DNA of 64,000 nt, taken from contig NZ_LS483388.1 of the NCBI RefSeq assembly GCF_900475415.1, positions 854,001 through 918,000 on the forward strand, given 5' to 3'. The first letter of the stretch is position 1, and each line of letters begins with the position of its first letter. Both the position numbers and the translations under genes were made by a program. A model generated the notes under the pieces. That model saw nothing but the letters and a program-made list of their open reading frames with translations, ran no database searches and was not told where the DNA came from. Below, piece after piece: positions 47,590 through 56,176 of this stretch. This DNA is from Streptococcus porcinus. Its GTDB lineage: Bacteria; Bacillota; Bacilli; Lactobacillales; Streptococcaceae.

Positions 47590-47618
47590 TATAAAGATGA
47601 AAAAATCTGGAGGTCACT

Positions 47619-49568
47619 TTGGCTAAAAAAGAAATATCCATAACCAATTATAATGATGATGCAATACAGGTTCTTGAGGGATTAGACGCTGTCCGAAAAC
47701 GCCCAGGGATGTATATTGGCTCTACAGATGCAACTGGTCTCCATCATCTCATTTGGGAAATTGTTGATAATGCTGTCGATGAAGCCTTATCAGGCTTTGG
47801 TAACGAAATCAAGGTTACCATTAATGCTGATGGTTCAGTTAGTGTTGCTGATAGTGGACGGGGGATGCCAACTGGTAAACATGCCATGGGAATACCAACT
47901 GTACAAGTTATCTTCACTGTGTTACATGCTGGAGGTAAGTTTGGACAAGGTGGTTACAAAACCTCTGGAGGTCTCCACGGTGTTGGTTCATCAGTTGTTA
48001 ATGCCTTATCTAAGTGGCTTGAAGTTGAAATTACCCGTGACGGTTCGGTTTATAAGCAACGCTTTGAAAATGGTGGCAAACCGGTCTCAACTCTGAAGAA
48101 GATTGCTTCGGCTCCAAAGAGTAAAACGGGCACAACAGTTACTTTTATGCCTGACGATAGTATCTTTTCAACAACTGATTTTAAATTTAACACTATTGCA
48201 GAGCGGCTCAAAGAATCAGCTTTTCTTTTAAAGGATGTCAAGATGTCTTTGACAGATCTGCGCGGAGAAGAAGCTGTTACAGAAGAATTTCACTATGAAA
48301 ATGGCGTGCAAGATTTTGTATCTTATCTAAATGAAGATAAGGAAACGTTGACTCCGGTAATTTATGTTGAAGGAGAAGATCAAGAGTTCCAAGTACAAGT
48401 AGCACTCCAATATAATGATGGTTTTTCTGATAATATTTTATCCTTTGTCAATAATGTGCGAACCAAAGATGGTGGTAGCCACGAGACTGGTTTGAAGACT
48501 GCTATAACAAAGGTTATGAATGATTATGCACGTAAAACGAATCTTTTAAAAGACAAAGATAAAAATTTAGAAGGCTCTGATTACCGTGAAGGATTATCAG
48601 CTGTTCTATCTATCTTGGTTCCTGAACAACATTTACAATTTGAGGGACAAACCAAGGATAAACTGGGAAGCCCACTAGCTCGTCCAGTTGTTGATGGCAT
48701 TGTTTCTGAAAAATTGACTTATTTTTTACTTGAGAATGGTGAATTAGCAACTAATCTAGTTCGCAAAGCTATCAAAGCCCGTGACGCTCGCGAAGCTGCT
48801 CGTAAGGCTCGGGATGAATCTCGAAACGGTAAGAAAAATAAAAAAGATAAAGGCTTGCTTTCTGGGAAATTAACCCCAGCCCAATCCAAAAATGCTAAGA
48901 AAAATGAACTTTATTTGGTTGAAGGGGATTCAGCTGGTGGTTCGGCTAAACAAGGTCGTGACCGCAAGTTTCAAGCTATTTTGCCACTTCGAGGTAAGGT
49001 TTTAAATACTGAAAAAGCTAAAATGACAGATATTCTCAAGAACGAGGAAATTAATACCATGGTTTATACCATCGGCGCTGGTGTTGGAGCTGATTTTAGC
49101 ATTGAAGAGATTAACTACGACAAAATCATCATTATGACGGATGCGGATACTGATGGTGCTCACATTCAAACCTTATTGTTAACCTTTTTTTACCGATATA
49201 TGCGCCCGCTTGTTGAGGAAGGGCATGTCTATATTGCTTTACCGCCTCTCTACAAAATGTCCAAAGGTAAGGGAAAGACAGCTAAGGTGGCCTATGCTTG
49301 GACAGACAGGGAGCTAGAAGATCTTCGAAAGGAATTTGGGAAAGGTGCTATGCTACAGCGCTACAAGGGTCTAGGTGAGATGAATGCAGACCAACTGTGG
49401 GAGACAACTATGGACCCTGAAACTAGGACTCTCATTCGTGTGACTATTGATGACTTAGCACGTGCAGAGAGGCGTGTGTCTGTCTTGATGGGAGATAAGG
49501 CGGCCCCTAGACGGCAATGGATTGAAGACAATGTTACATTTACACTTGAGGAGAATACAGTCTTCTAA
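47619..49568 (+). CDS. parE: DNA topoisomerase IV subunit B
   Basis: A 649-residue ATPase subunit that, with ParC, unlinks replicated chromosomes. The GHKL ATPase domain has EIVDNAVDEALSGF near residue 47 and DSGRGMPTG near 80; KTSGGLHGVGSSVVNALS near 110 is the ATP lid. The TOPRIM part has EGDSAGGSAKQGRDRKFQAILPLRGKVLN near 432 and DADTDGAHI near 508. The start is TTG; TGGAGGT at 47608-47614 lies close upstream, and the N-terminal MAKKEISITNYNDDAIQVLEG fits ParE of other streptococci. Confidence 0.97.
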   Translation: MAKKEISITNYNDDAIQVLEGLDAVRKRPGMYIGSTDATGLHHLIWEIVDNAVDEALSGFGNEIKVTINADGSVSVADSGRGMPTGKHAMGIPTVQVIFTVLHAGGKFGQGGYKTSGGLHGVGSSVVNALSKWLEVEITRDGSVYKQRFENGGKPVSTLKKIASAPKSKTGTTVTFMPDDSIFSTTDFKFNTIAERLKESAFLLKDVKMSLTDLRGEEAVTEEFHYENGVQDFVSYLNEDKETLTPVIYVEGEDQEFQVQVALQYNDGFSDNILSFVNNVRTKDGGSHETGLKTAITKVMNDYARKTNLLKDKDKNLEGSDYREGLSAVLSILVPEQHLQFEGQTKDKLGSPLARPVVDGIVSEKLTYFLLENGELATNLVRKAIKARDAREAARKARDESRNGKKNKKDKGLLSGKLTPAQSKNAKKNELYLVEGDSAGGSAKQGRDRKFQAILPLRGKVLNTEKAKMTDILKNEEINTMVYTIGAGVGADFSIEEINYDKIIIMTDADTDGAHIQTLLLTFFYRYMRPLVEEGHVYIALPPLYKMSKGKGKTAKVAYAWTDRELEDLRKEFGKGAMLQRYKGLGEMNADQLWETTMDPETRTLIRVTIDDLARAERRVSVLMGDKAAPRRQWIEDNVTFTLEENTVF

Positions 49569-49647
49569 CACGCACACAAATTCTAAGTGAAAACAACAAT
49601 ACCTTGCTTAAAATTAAAATGCAACTACTTTTAATTTCTCACTTTGT

Positions 49648-49682
49648 AATTAATATTATATAATTGTATATAATAATTAATT
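49648..49682. repeat. AT-only inverted repeat upstream of the YkvA-type gene
   Basis: Arms 49648-49662 and 49667-49682 are near-perfect complements made almost only of A and T, in the 195-base gap after parE. It may form a hairpin or be part of an AT-rich promoter region. Confidence 0.4.
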
Positions 49683-49763
49683 TACTTAACTATTTAGAAC
49701 AGTAATTGATAATTCTGTTTCTAATTGGGACTATGTCTTATTCTAAATTTGTGAGGTAGAGCT

Positions 49764-50177
49764 ATGAAAAAACATTTTGATAAAAAGCAAGCTATGGAAG
49801 AGTTACAAAAAGGTTATAATAAGGCTGATCGCCTGCTAAAAGATGATGCTAAAATGGAATCTTTCCTTGATAAATTGGAGAGAAGAATTAAGTGGATCCC
49901 ATTTATCAGACAAGAATTAAAATCGATCCCCATTCTAATTAGTATGGTGCGTAGCTATTGGAAAAAGGATTATAGACGTGTGCCTCGAAGAACTATCGTA
50001 GCTATTGTGAGTGCTTTAATCTATTTTCTATCTCCAATTGATTTTATTCCTGACTGGATTCCTTTTCTTGGGCAATTAGATGATGCTCTTGTTGTTGCTA
50101 CCTGTTGGAATCTTGTTTATAAGGATATTGAGGATTACCGTCAGTGGAAAAAAGCTCGGCAAGTGCTCTCTGACTAA
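49764..50177 (+). CDS. YkvA/DUF1232 family membrane protein
   Basis: A 137-residue protein. The signature RTIVAIVSALIYFLSPIDFIPDWIPFLGQLDDALVV near residue 75 (P-I-D-x-I-P-D) is the DUF1232 core, a membrane-interacting helical hairpin; residues 1-70 are charged and helical. Function unknown in any bacterium. GTGAGGTAG precedes the ATG. It lies between parE and parC. Confidence 0.85.
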   Translation: MKKHFDKKQAMEELQKGYNKADRLLKDDAKMESFLDKLERRIKWIPFIRQELKSIPILISMVRSYWKKDYRRVPRRTIVAIVSALIYFLSPIDFIPDWIPFLGQLDDALVVATCWNLVYKDIEDYRQWKKARQVLSD

Positions 50178-50495
50178 ACTCTTTTCTTCTTGAAAAATGA
50201 TTCAATAAGAACTGATTATTTTTTTCAAGACAGGTTCAGGTGGTCATTAACTGCAAGAGCTTGTCTTGATATTTTGTGTAAGGAAGAATTGTTCCGAATT
50301 AGCATTAAGAAAAATCGTAAAGCTTTCCTAGCGTCTTTGAGTGACCTGTTTTACTTGAAATATACCTTTAAACAAACAGAAAGGAATTGAACCTGCTTTA
50401 AATACTGTACCAAAAAGATAAGTCTTTTAGAAAATCAGGAATTCCTAGTGATTTTCTATATTATCTTTGCAGTTTTCGGGCTTGGTATCTTAAAT
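50178..50495 (+). other. 318-base gap before parC with overlapping hairpins
   Basis: No gene can be supported; a 66-codon frame at 50190-50390 lacks a ribosome site and family features. Two inverted repeats overlap: 50189-50197 with 50221-50229 (CTTGAAAAA / TTTTTCAAG) and 50226-50232 with 50262-50268 (CAAGACA / TGTCTTG). They share CAAG and so exclude each other, an arrangement seen in attenuators. Confidence 0.4.
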
Positions 50496-52958
50496 ATGAG
50501 TAACATTCAAAACATGTCCCTAGAGGATATCATGGGAGAACGCTTTGGGCGTTATTCCAAATATATTATTCAGGAGCGGGCTTTACCTGATATTAGAGAT
50601 GGCCTAAAACCTGTTCAACGTCGCATTTTATATTCCATGTATAAAGATGGAAATACTTTTGAAAAAGGTTTCCGTAAATCTGCAAAATCGGTAGGGAATA
50701 TCATGGGGAATTTCCACCCTCATGGAGATTCCTCAATTTATGATGCCATGGTGCGGATGAGTCAGGATTGGAAGAATCGTGAAATTCTTGTTGAAATGCA
50801 TGGTAATAATGGCTCGATGGATGGTGATCCTCCTGCAGCTATGCGTTACACAGAAGCTCGTTTATCAGAAATTTCAGGCTATCTTTTACAAGATATTGAG
50901 AAAAATACGGTACCATTTGCTTGGAATTTTGATGATACAGAAAAAGAGCCAACAGTTCTACCGGCAGCTTATCCAAACCTCTTGGTTAATGGTGCTACTG
51001 GTATTTCTGCAGGTTATGCTACCGATATTCCTCCTCATAATTTAGCAGAAGTGATCGATGCGACGGTTTATTTAATTGATCATCCTAAAGCTAAATTGGA
51101 TAAATTAATGGAGTTTTTACCTGGCCCAGATTTTCCGACTGGAAGTATTATCCAAGGTCAAGATGAGATTCGTAAAGCGTATGAAACAGGCAAGGGGCGA
51201 GTAGTCGTTCGTTCAAAAACGGATATTGAAGAGCTCAAAGGCGGCAAGCAACAGATTATTGTTACTGAAATTCCATATGAAATTAACAAGTCCGTTTTAG
51301 TGAAAAAAATTGATGATGTTCGTGTTAATAACAAAGTTCCTGGAATAGTAGAAGTCCGTGATGAGTCTGATAGATCTGGTTTACGAATTGCGATTGAATT
51401 GAAAAAAGATGCCGATACACAGACTGTTCTAAACTATTTGTTGAAGTATACTGATTTACAAGTTAATTACAACTTTAATATGGTAGCTATTGATAACTAT
51501 ACACCTCATCAAGTTGGTATTCAAAAGATACTTAGCTCCTACATTGCGCACCGCAAGTCAATCATTATTGAACGTTCCAAATTTGATATGGCTAAAGCTG
51601 AAAAGCGCCTTCATATTGTTGAGGGACTGATTCGAGTTATTTCTATCCTTGATGAAGTGATTGCTCTGATTCGTGCATCTGAAAATAAAGCGGATGCCAA
51701 GGAAAACTTGAAAATCAGCTATGCTTTTACAGAAGAACAAGCAGAAGCTATTGTTACTTTGCAATTATATCGATTGACTAATACCGACATTGTTACTTTG
51801 CAAAATGAAGAGGAAGAACTTCGTAATTTAATCACTACTTTGGGAGCTATTATCGCTGATGAGGCTACCATGTATAATGTGATGAAGCGTGAATTACGAG
51901 AGGTTAAAAAGAAATTTGGCAATCCTCGTCGTTCACAATTACAAAAAGAGACAGAGACAATTGAAATTGATACCGCTAGCTTGATTGTGGAAGAAGAGAC
52001 CTTTGTCAGCCTTACACAAGGTGGCTATATTAAACGAACTAGTCCTCGATCCTTCAATGCTTCAACAATTGAAGAAGTCGGTAAACGTGATGATGATCGC
52101 TTAATTTTCGTAACCAATGCAAAAACAACCCAGCATCTTCTTATTTTTACAGATTTAGGGAATGTTATTTATCGTCCTGTACATGAATTGCAAGATATTC
52201 GCTGGAAGGAAGTTGGTGAGCACTTATCTCAAACTATTACTAACTACGGTAATGAGGAGAAGGTTTTGTATGCTGAGCTTGTAGATGATTTCAAATCAGT
52301 AACTTACTATAGTGTGACACAATTAGGTCAAATTAAGCGTTTTGCAAGAGCGGAGCTAGCACCATGGCGTACCTATCGCTCTAAATCACTTAAGTATGCG
52401 AAACTAAAAAATGAGCAGGATCGTATTATTGCTGTTCAGCCTATCCTTTTTGAAGATATCATGTTGATTTCACATCAAGGTTATGCCCTTCGTTTTTCTA
52501 ATGAGGAAGTGCCCGTTCAAGGCTTAAAAACAGCTGGTGTGAAAGCAATGAACCTTAAAAAAGGTGATTATATTACTTCTGCTTTCTTAGCATACACAGA
52601 CAGTTTCTTTGTCCTAACACAACGTGGCAGTCTGAAGCGAGTGGCTACGGAGGATATCCCGCAAACGAGTCGAGCGAATAGGGGACTGTTGGTTCTGAGA
52701 GAATTAAAAAATAAACCTCACCGTGTCTTCTTAGCTGGTGCTGTCAAGAGTTCGGTGTCAAATAAAGCCATTGATCTATTTAGTAGTCCACAAGCTGACA
52801 ATGATGAGTCTAGTATAAAATTGATAGTTACTAGCAAAACTGGTCAAGAATATTTAGTGAATTTAGCCAACTATTCCTTGTCTGAACGTACAAGTAATGG
52901 TACTTTTATTTCAGATTCTATCTCAGATCAAGAGGTCTTGTCAGTAAGATTTGACTAA
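50496..52958 (+). CDS. parC: DNA topoisomerase IV subunit A
   Basis: An 820-residue DNA breakage-reunion subunit. The quinolone-resistance region reads HPHGDSSIYDAM with Ser79 and Asp83, the residues found in susceptible streptococci; the active Tyr118 is in MRYTEARLS. The C-terminal half is the beta-pinwheel DNA-wrapping domain (GGYIKRTSPRSF, IKRFARAEL). An upstream in-frame ATG at 50448 would add a hydrophobic 16-residue extension; the MSNIQNMSLEDIMGERFGRY start at 50496 fits the family and puts Ser79 in its usual number. Confidence 0.96.
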   Translation: MSNIQNMSLEDIMGERFGRYSKYIIQERALPDIRDGLKPVQRRILYSMYKDGNTFEKGFRKSAKSVGNIMGNFHPHGDSSIYDAMVRMSQDWKNREILVEMHGNNGSMDGDPPAAMRYTEARLSEISGYLLQDIEKNTVPFAWNFDDTEKEPTVLPAAYPNLLVNGATGISAGYATDIPPHNLAEVIDATVYLIDHPKAKLDKLMEFLPGPDFPTGSIIQGQDEIRKAYETGKGRVVVRSKTDIEELKGGKQQIIVTEIPYEINKSVLVKKIDDVRVNNKVPGIVEVRDESDRSGLRIAIELKKDADTQTVLNYLLKYTDLQVNYNFNMVAIDNYTPHQVGIQKILSSYIAHRKSIIIERSKFDMAKAEKRLHIVEGLIRVISILDEVIALIRASENKADAKENLKISYAFTEEQAEAIVTLQLYRLTNTDIVTLQNEEEELRNLITTLGAIIADEATMYNVMKRELREVKKKFGNPRRSQLQKETETIEIDTASLIVEEETFVSLTQGGYIKRTSPRSFNASTIEEVGKRDDDRLIFVTNAKTTQHLLIFTDLGNVIYRPVHELQDIRWKEVGEHLSQTITNYGNEEKVLYAELVDDFKSVTYYSVTQLGQIKRFARAELAPWRTYRSKSLKYAKLKNEQDRIIAVQPILFEDIMLISHQGYALRFSNEEVPVQGLKTAGVKAMNLKKGDYITSAFLAYTDSFFVLTQRGSLKRVATEDIPQTSRANRGLLVLRELKNKPHRVFLAGAVKSSVSNKAIDLFSSPQADNDESSIKLIVTSKTGQEYLVNLANYSLSERTSNGTFISDSISDQEVLSVRFD

Positions 52959-53023
52959 AAAGGACGGAAGTTCTTTTTAGTTTGAATGTATTTTTCTGAA
53001 AATTAAAAAACATTAGAAGATGG

Positions 53024-53051
53024 TTGCTTTTCATGAAAATTACGATACAAT
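53024..53051 (+). promoter_or_regulatory. Probable ilvE promoter
   Basis: TTGCTT at 53024-53029 and TACAAT at 53046-53051 with a 16-base spacer. Confidence 0.5.
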
Positions 53052-53078
53052 ATATAAAAGCAGAAATGAGGATATGAT

Positions 53079-54101
53079 ATGACACTTGATATAGATTGGA
53101 ACAATCTAGGATTTGAATACCATAAGTTACCTTACCGTTATATTTCTTATTTTAAAGATGGACAATGGGATCAGGGACGACTTACCGAAGATGCTACTTT
53201 ACATCTATCCGAAGCAGCACCAGCTTTACACTATGGGCAACAAGCTTTTGAAGGTTTAAAAGCTTATAGGACAAAAGATGGTTCTATTCAGCTCTTTCGT
53301 CCTGATTGCAATGCTGCTCGTTTACAAGCAACAGCAGAGCGTTTGTTAATGCCACAAGTATCAACAGAACAATTTATTGATGCGGTTAAGCAAGTGGTTA
53401 AAGCGAACCAAGAGTATGTTCCTCCTTATGGTACAGGAGCAAGTTTATATCTTCGTCCTTTATTAATTGGGGTTGGAGATGTTATTGGTGTCAAACCAGC
53501 TGATGAGTATATCTTTACTATTTTTGCGATGCCAGTGGGAGCCTATTTTAAAGGTGGCTTAATGCCAACAAATTTTATTGTTTCTGAAGAGTATGATCGT
53601 GCTGCTCCATTTGGAACAGGAGCAGCAAAGGTCGGAGGCAATTATGCCGGATCGCTTTTACCAGGAAAAGTTGCAAAAGCTAGTGGCTTTTCTGATGTGA
53701 TTTATTTAGATCCGGCCACTCATACTAAAATTGAAGAAGTTGGCGCTGCTAATTTCTTTGGTATCACCGCTAATAATGAGTTTATTACTCCTTTAAGTCC
53801 ATCAATCCTACCGTCTATTACTAAATATTCTCTTCTCGAATTAGCTGAAAAGAGACTAGGGATGACAGTTATTGAAGGAGATGTTCCAATTGATAATTTG
53901 GATAAATTTGTAGAAGCTGGTGCTTGTGGAACAGCTGCCGTTATCTCACCAATTGGTGGTATCCAGTACCGTAACCATCTACATGTTTTTTACAGTGAGA
54001 CAGAGGTTGGACCGGTGACCCGACGTTTATATGACGAATTAGTAGGCATTCAGATTGGTGATATTGAAGCCCCAGAGGGTTGGATTGTAAAAGTTGATTA
54101 A
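53079..54101 (+). CDS. ilvE: Branched-chain amino acid aminotransferase
   Basis: A 340-residue fold-type IV PLP enzyme that transfers the amino group between glutamate and the keto acids of Leu, Ile and Val. The PLP Lys is in GTGAAKVGGNYAGSLLP near residue 188, EEVGAANFFGI near 220 and SPSILPSITKYSLLELA near 243 are class IV signatures, and GTAAVISPIGGI near 285 binds the phosphate. ATGAGGATATG precedes the ATG. It stands alone between promoter and terminator. Confidence 0.96.
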   Translation: MTLDIDWNNLGFEYHKLPYRYISYFKDGQWDQGRLTEDATLHLSEAAPALHYGQQAFEGLKAYRTKDGSIQLFRPDCNAARLQATAERLLMPQVSTEQFIDAVKQVVKANQEYVPPYGTGASLYLRPLLIGVGDVIGVKPADEYIFTIFAMPVGAYFKGGLMPTNFIVSEEYDRAAPFGTGAAKVGGNYAGSLLPGKVAKASGFSDVIYLDPATHTKIEEVGAANFFGITANNEFITPLSPSILPSITKYSLLELAEKRLGMTVIEGDVPIDNLDKFVEAGACGTAAVISPIGGIQYRNHLHVFYSETEVGPVTRRLYDELVGIQIGDIEAPEGWIVKVD

Positions 54102-54106
54102 ATCCA

Positions 54107-54132
54107 AAGCTTGCTCTTGCAAGCTTTTTTCT
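54107..54132 (+). terminator. Terminator after ilvE
   Basis: A perfect AAAGCTTGC / GCAAGCTTT stem with a 4-base loop and a T run. Confidence 0.9.
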
Positions 54133-54164
54133 TTTTGTGTAAAATGGATGAAGCGAGGTATAGA

Positions 54165-54395
54165 ATGAGTAAAAAAGATAAAAAAATTGAAATTCAAATT
54201 GTTGATCACAAGGTTTCACTTGAAAATACCCTAGTAAATGGTTATCAATTACTAAACGGGAAACGTGTTGTGGGTGAAATTGCAGAGCTTGATGAAAGAT
54301 TCATTGTTGTTAATAACGGTAGTGCAGAAAGCTTCTTTAAAACCTTGGAACAAGCGGTTGAAAGTATCATTGAAAACTACAATTTGAATCACTAA
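54165..54395 (+). CDS. DUF2969 family small protein
   Basis: A 76-residue protein starting MSKKDKKIEIQIVDHK, matching the DUF2969 family of Lactobacillales. It seems to be a small beta-rich domain with an acidic and Asn-containing C-terminal part (EQAVESIIENYNLNH). Function unknown. The frame is open upstream into the ilvE terminator; GCGAGG at 54153-54158 supports the ATG at 54165. Confidence 0.8.
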   Translation: MSKKDKKIEIQIVDHKVSLENTLVNGYQLLNGKRVVGEIAELDERFIVVNNGSAESFFKTLEQAVESIIENYNLNH

Positions 54396-54411
54396 AAGTG
54401 GGTAAAAACAC

Positions 54412-54440
54412 TTGCGTGAGCAATAAAACTATGGTAGAAT
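54412..54440 (+). promoter_or_regulatory. tRNA-Tyr/tRNA-Gln promoter
   Basis: TTGCGT at 54412-54417, 17-base spacer, TAGAAT at 54435-54440 preceded by TGG (extended -10). Confidence 0.7.
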
Positions 54441-54455
54441 AGTTTTTGTTGTTAT

Positions 54456-54536
54456 GGAAAGATAGCGAAGAGGCTAAACGCGGCGGACTGTAAATCCGCT
54501 CCTTCGGGTTCGGGGGTTCGAATCCCTCTCTTTCCA
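54456..54536 (+). tRNA. tRNA-Tyr (GTA)
   Basis: An 81-base class II tRNA: acceptor GGAAAGA / TCTTTCC, anticodon loop ACTGTAAAT with anticodon GTA, a long variable arm TCCTTCGGGTTCG and T loop GGTTCGAATCC. The CCA end is not encoded. Confidence 0.95.
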
Positions 54537-54544
54537 TTTCTATT

Positions 54545-54616
54545 TGGGGTATAGCCAAGCGGTAAGGCAAGGGACTTTGACTCCCTCATGCGTTGGTTCG
54601 AATCCAGCTACCCCAG
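54545..54616 (+). tRNA. tRNA-Gln (TTG)
   Basis: A 72-base tRNA: acceptor TGGGGTA / TACCCCA, anticodon loop CTTTGAC with anticodon TTG, T loop GGTTCGAATCC. Eight bases after tRNA-Tyr, so transcribed together. Confidence 0.95.
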
Positions 54617-54700
54617 TCAGAGGTATCAGATAGATTCTGAGACCGTCAAAGATAAGAGTTGTTGTCGTTGCGGGTTACCTTGAGAAAATATATTGTTATC

Positions 54701-54725
54701 AAAAGCAAGCATAGCTTGCTTTTGT
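54701..54725 (+). terminator. Hairpin between the tRNAs and rpsA
   Basis: AAAAGCAAGC pairs with GCTTGCTTTT around a 3-base loop, followed by TTTGTT. It may end the tRNA transcript, but it abuts the rpsA ribosome site and could also affect rpsA. Confidence 0.65.
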
Positions 54726-54741
54726 TGGAGGATTTTTTAGA

Positions 54742-55962
54742 ATGAATGAATTTGAAGATTTGCTAAACAGTGTTAGCGAAGTAAACCCTGGTGATGTAGT
54801 CACTGCGGAAGTTTTAACAGTTGATAACGGTCAAGCAAACGTTGTTATTGATGGTACTGGTGTAGAAGGTGTTTTGACACTTCGCGAATTGACTAATGAT
54901 CGTGATGCCGATATCAATGATTTTGTTAAAGCTGGCGACACAGTTGAAGTGCTTGTTCTTCGTCAAGTTGTAGGTAAAGATACTGATACAGTTACTTTCC
55001 TAGTATCTAAAAAACGTTTAGAAGCTCGCAAAGCATGGGACAAACTTATTGGTCGTGAAGGTGAAGTAGTTACTGTTAAAGGTACTCGCGCTGTTAAAGG
55101 TGGTCTTTCAGTTGAATTTGAAGGTTTACGTGGATTTATTCCTGCTTCAATGATTGATACTCGTTTTGTACGCAACACTGAAAAATTTGTAGGTCAAGAA
55201 TTTGACGCAAAAATTAAAGAAGTTGATGCTGCTGAAAACCGTTTTATCTTATCACGTCGTGAAGTCATTGAAGAAGCTTCTGCAGCAGCTCGCGAAGAAG
55301 TATTTTCGAAACTTTCTGAAGGTTCAGTTGTGACTGGTACTGTTGCTCGTTTAACTAGCTTTGGTGCTTTCATTGATCTTGGTGGTGTTGATGGACTTGT
55401 TCACGTTACTGAGTTATCTCATGAACGTAATGTTTCACCTAAATCAGTTGTAAGTGTTGGTGAAGAAGTTGAAGTTAAAGTTCTGTCAATTGACGAAGAA
55501 GCTGGTCGTGTATCACTTTCACTTAAAGCAACTACCCCTGGACCATGGGATGGTGTTGAACAAAAACTCGCTCAAGGTGATGTTGTTGAAGGTAAAGTAA
55601 AACGTCTTACTGACTTCGGTGCTTTCGTGGAAGTTTTACCTGGAATTGATGGACTTGTTCATATTTCACAAATCTCACACAAACGTGTTGAAAATCCAAA
55701 AGATGTACTTTCTGTAGGTCAAGAAGTTACTGTTAAGGTTCTTGAAGTAAATGCAGCTGATGAACGTGTATCACTTTCAATCAAAGCTCTTGAAGAACGC
55801 CCAGCACAAGCTGAAGGTGACAACAATAACAACAACAATAACAGTGAAAAACGCCAATCACGTCCACGTCGTCCAAAACGTGAAGCTAAACGTGACTATG
55901 AATTACCAGAAACTCAAACTGGTTTCTCAATGGCTGATTTATTCGGTGATATTGAATTATAA
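54742..55962 (+). CDS. rpsA: 30S ribosomal protein S1
   Basis: A 406-residue protein with four S1 RNA-binding domains at about 14-80, 98-168, 186-258 and 272-344 ([32 protein letters not shown] and the parallel [32 protein letters not shown] are the clearest). The tail has an Asn run and basic residues, then an acidic end. Length suits the shorter Gram-positive S1. TTGGAGGA precedes the ATG. Confidence 0.96.
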   Translation: MNEFEDLLNSVSEVNPGDVVTAEVLTVDNGQANVVIDGTGVEGVLTLRELTNDRDADINDFVKAGDTVEVLVLRQVVGKDTDTVTFLVSKKRLEARKAWDKLIGREGEVVTVKGTRAVKGGLSVEFEGLRGFIPASMIDTRFVRNTEKFVGQEFDAKIKEVDAAENRFILSRREVIEEASAAAREEVFSKLSEGSVVTGTVARLTSFGAFIDLGGVDGLVHVTELSHERNVSPKSVVSVGEEVEVKVLSIDEEAGRVSLSLKATTPGPWDGVEQKLAQGDVVEGKVKRLTDFGAFVEVLPGIDGLVHISQISHKRVENPKDVLSVGQEVTVKVLEVNAADERVSLSIKALEERPAQAEGDNNNNNNNSEKRQSRPRRPKREAKRDYELPETQTGFSMADLFGDIEL

Positions 55963-55970
55963 TAAAGTGT

Positions 55971-55998
55971 AAAAGCTAAGATTTTCTTAGCTTTTTTT
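55971..55998 (+). terminator. Terminator after rpsA
   Basis: AAAAGCTAAGA pairs with TCTTAGCTTTT and is followed by TTT. Confidence 0.92.
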
Positions 55999-56062
55999 CT
56001 AATCAAAATTTATGATTTCTATTTCGAAAATTTTATTTTTGTGGTATACTATTATGGTATTA

Positions 56063-56134
56063 CCACCTTTAGTGTAATGGATATCACGTAAGATTCCGGT
56101 TCTTGAGATGGGAGTTCGATTCTCTCAAGGTGGA
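56063..56134 (+). tRNA. tRNA-Arg (CCG), phage integration site
   Basis: A 72-base tRNA: acceptor CCACCTT / AAGGTGG, anticodon stem TAAGA / TCTTG with loop TTCCGGT (anticodon CCG), T arm GGGAGTTCGATTCTCTC. An extended -10 TGGTATACT lies at 56042-56050. The phage integrase gene begins 28 bases after its 3' end. Confidence 0.93.
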
Positions 56135-56140
56135 TTTAAA
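56110..56140. other. Predicted left attachment site (attL) in the tRNA-Arg 3' half
   Basis: Integrase genes next to tRNA 3' ends normally use that end as the att core, and the tRNA here is intact. The exact core cannot be set because the right end of the phage is outside the window. Confidence 0.5.
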
Positions 56141-56148
56141 CCACGTTG

Positions 56149-56176
56149 AAAAGCCTATTAAATTAGGCTTTTTTTG
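56149..56176. terminator. Hairpin between tRNA-Arg and the integrase stop
   Basis: AAAAGCCTA pairs with TAGGCTTTT and is followed by TTTTT on the plus strand; it includes the integrase stop codon and can serve both strands. Confidence 0.75.

Noticed and set aside
50190..50390. 66-codon frame between the YkvA-type gene and parC
   Set aside because: No ribosome site, unusual composition and overlap with the inverted repeats; looks like chance.
55800..55860. AAC-rich run in rpsA as a microsatellite or frameshift site
   Set aside because: It encodes an Asn-rich linker in frame and the protein continues normally to its expected end.
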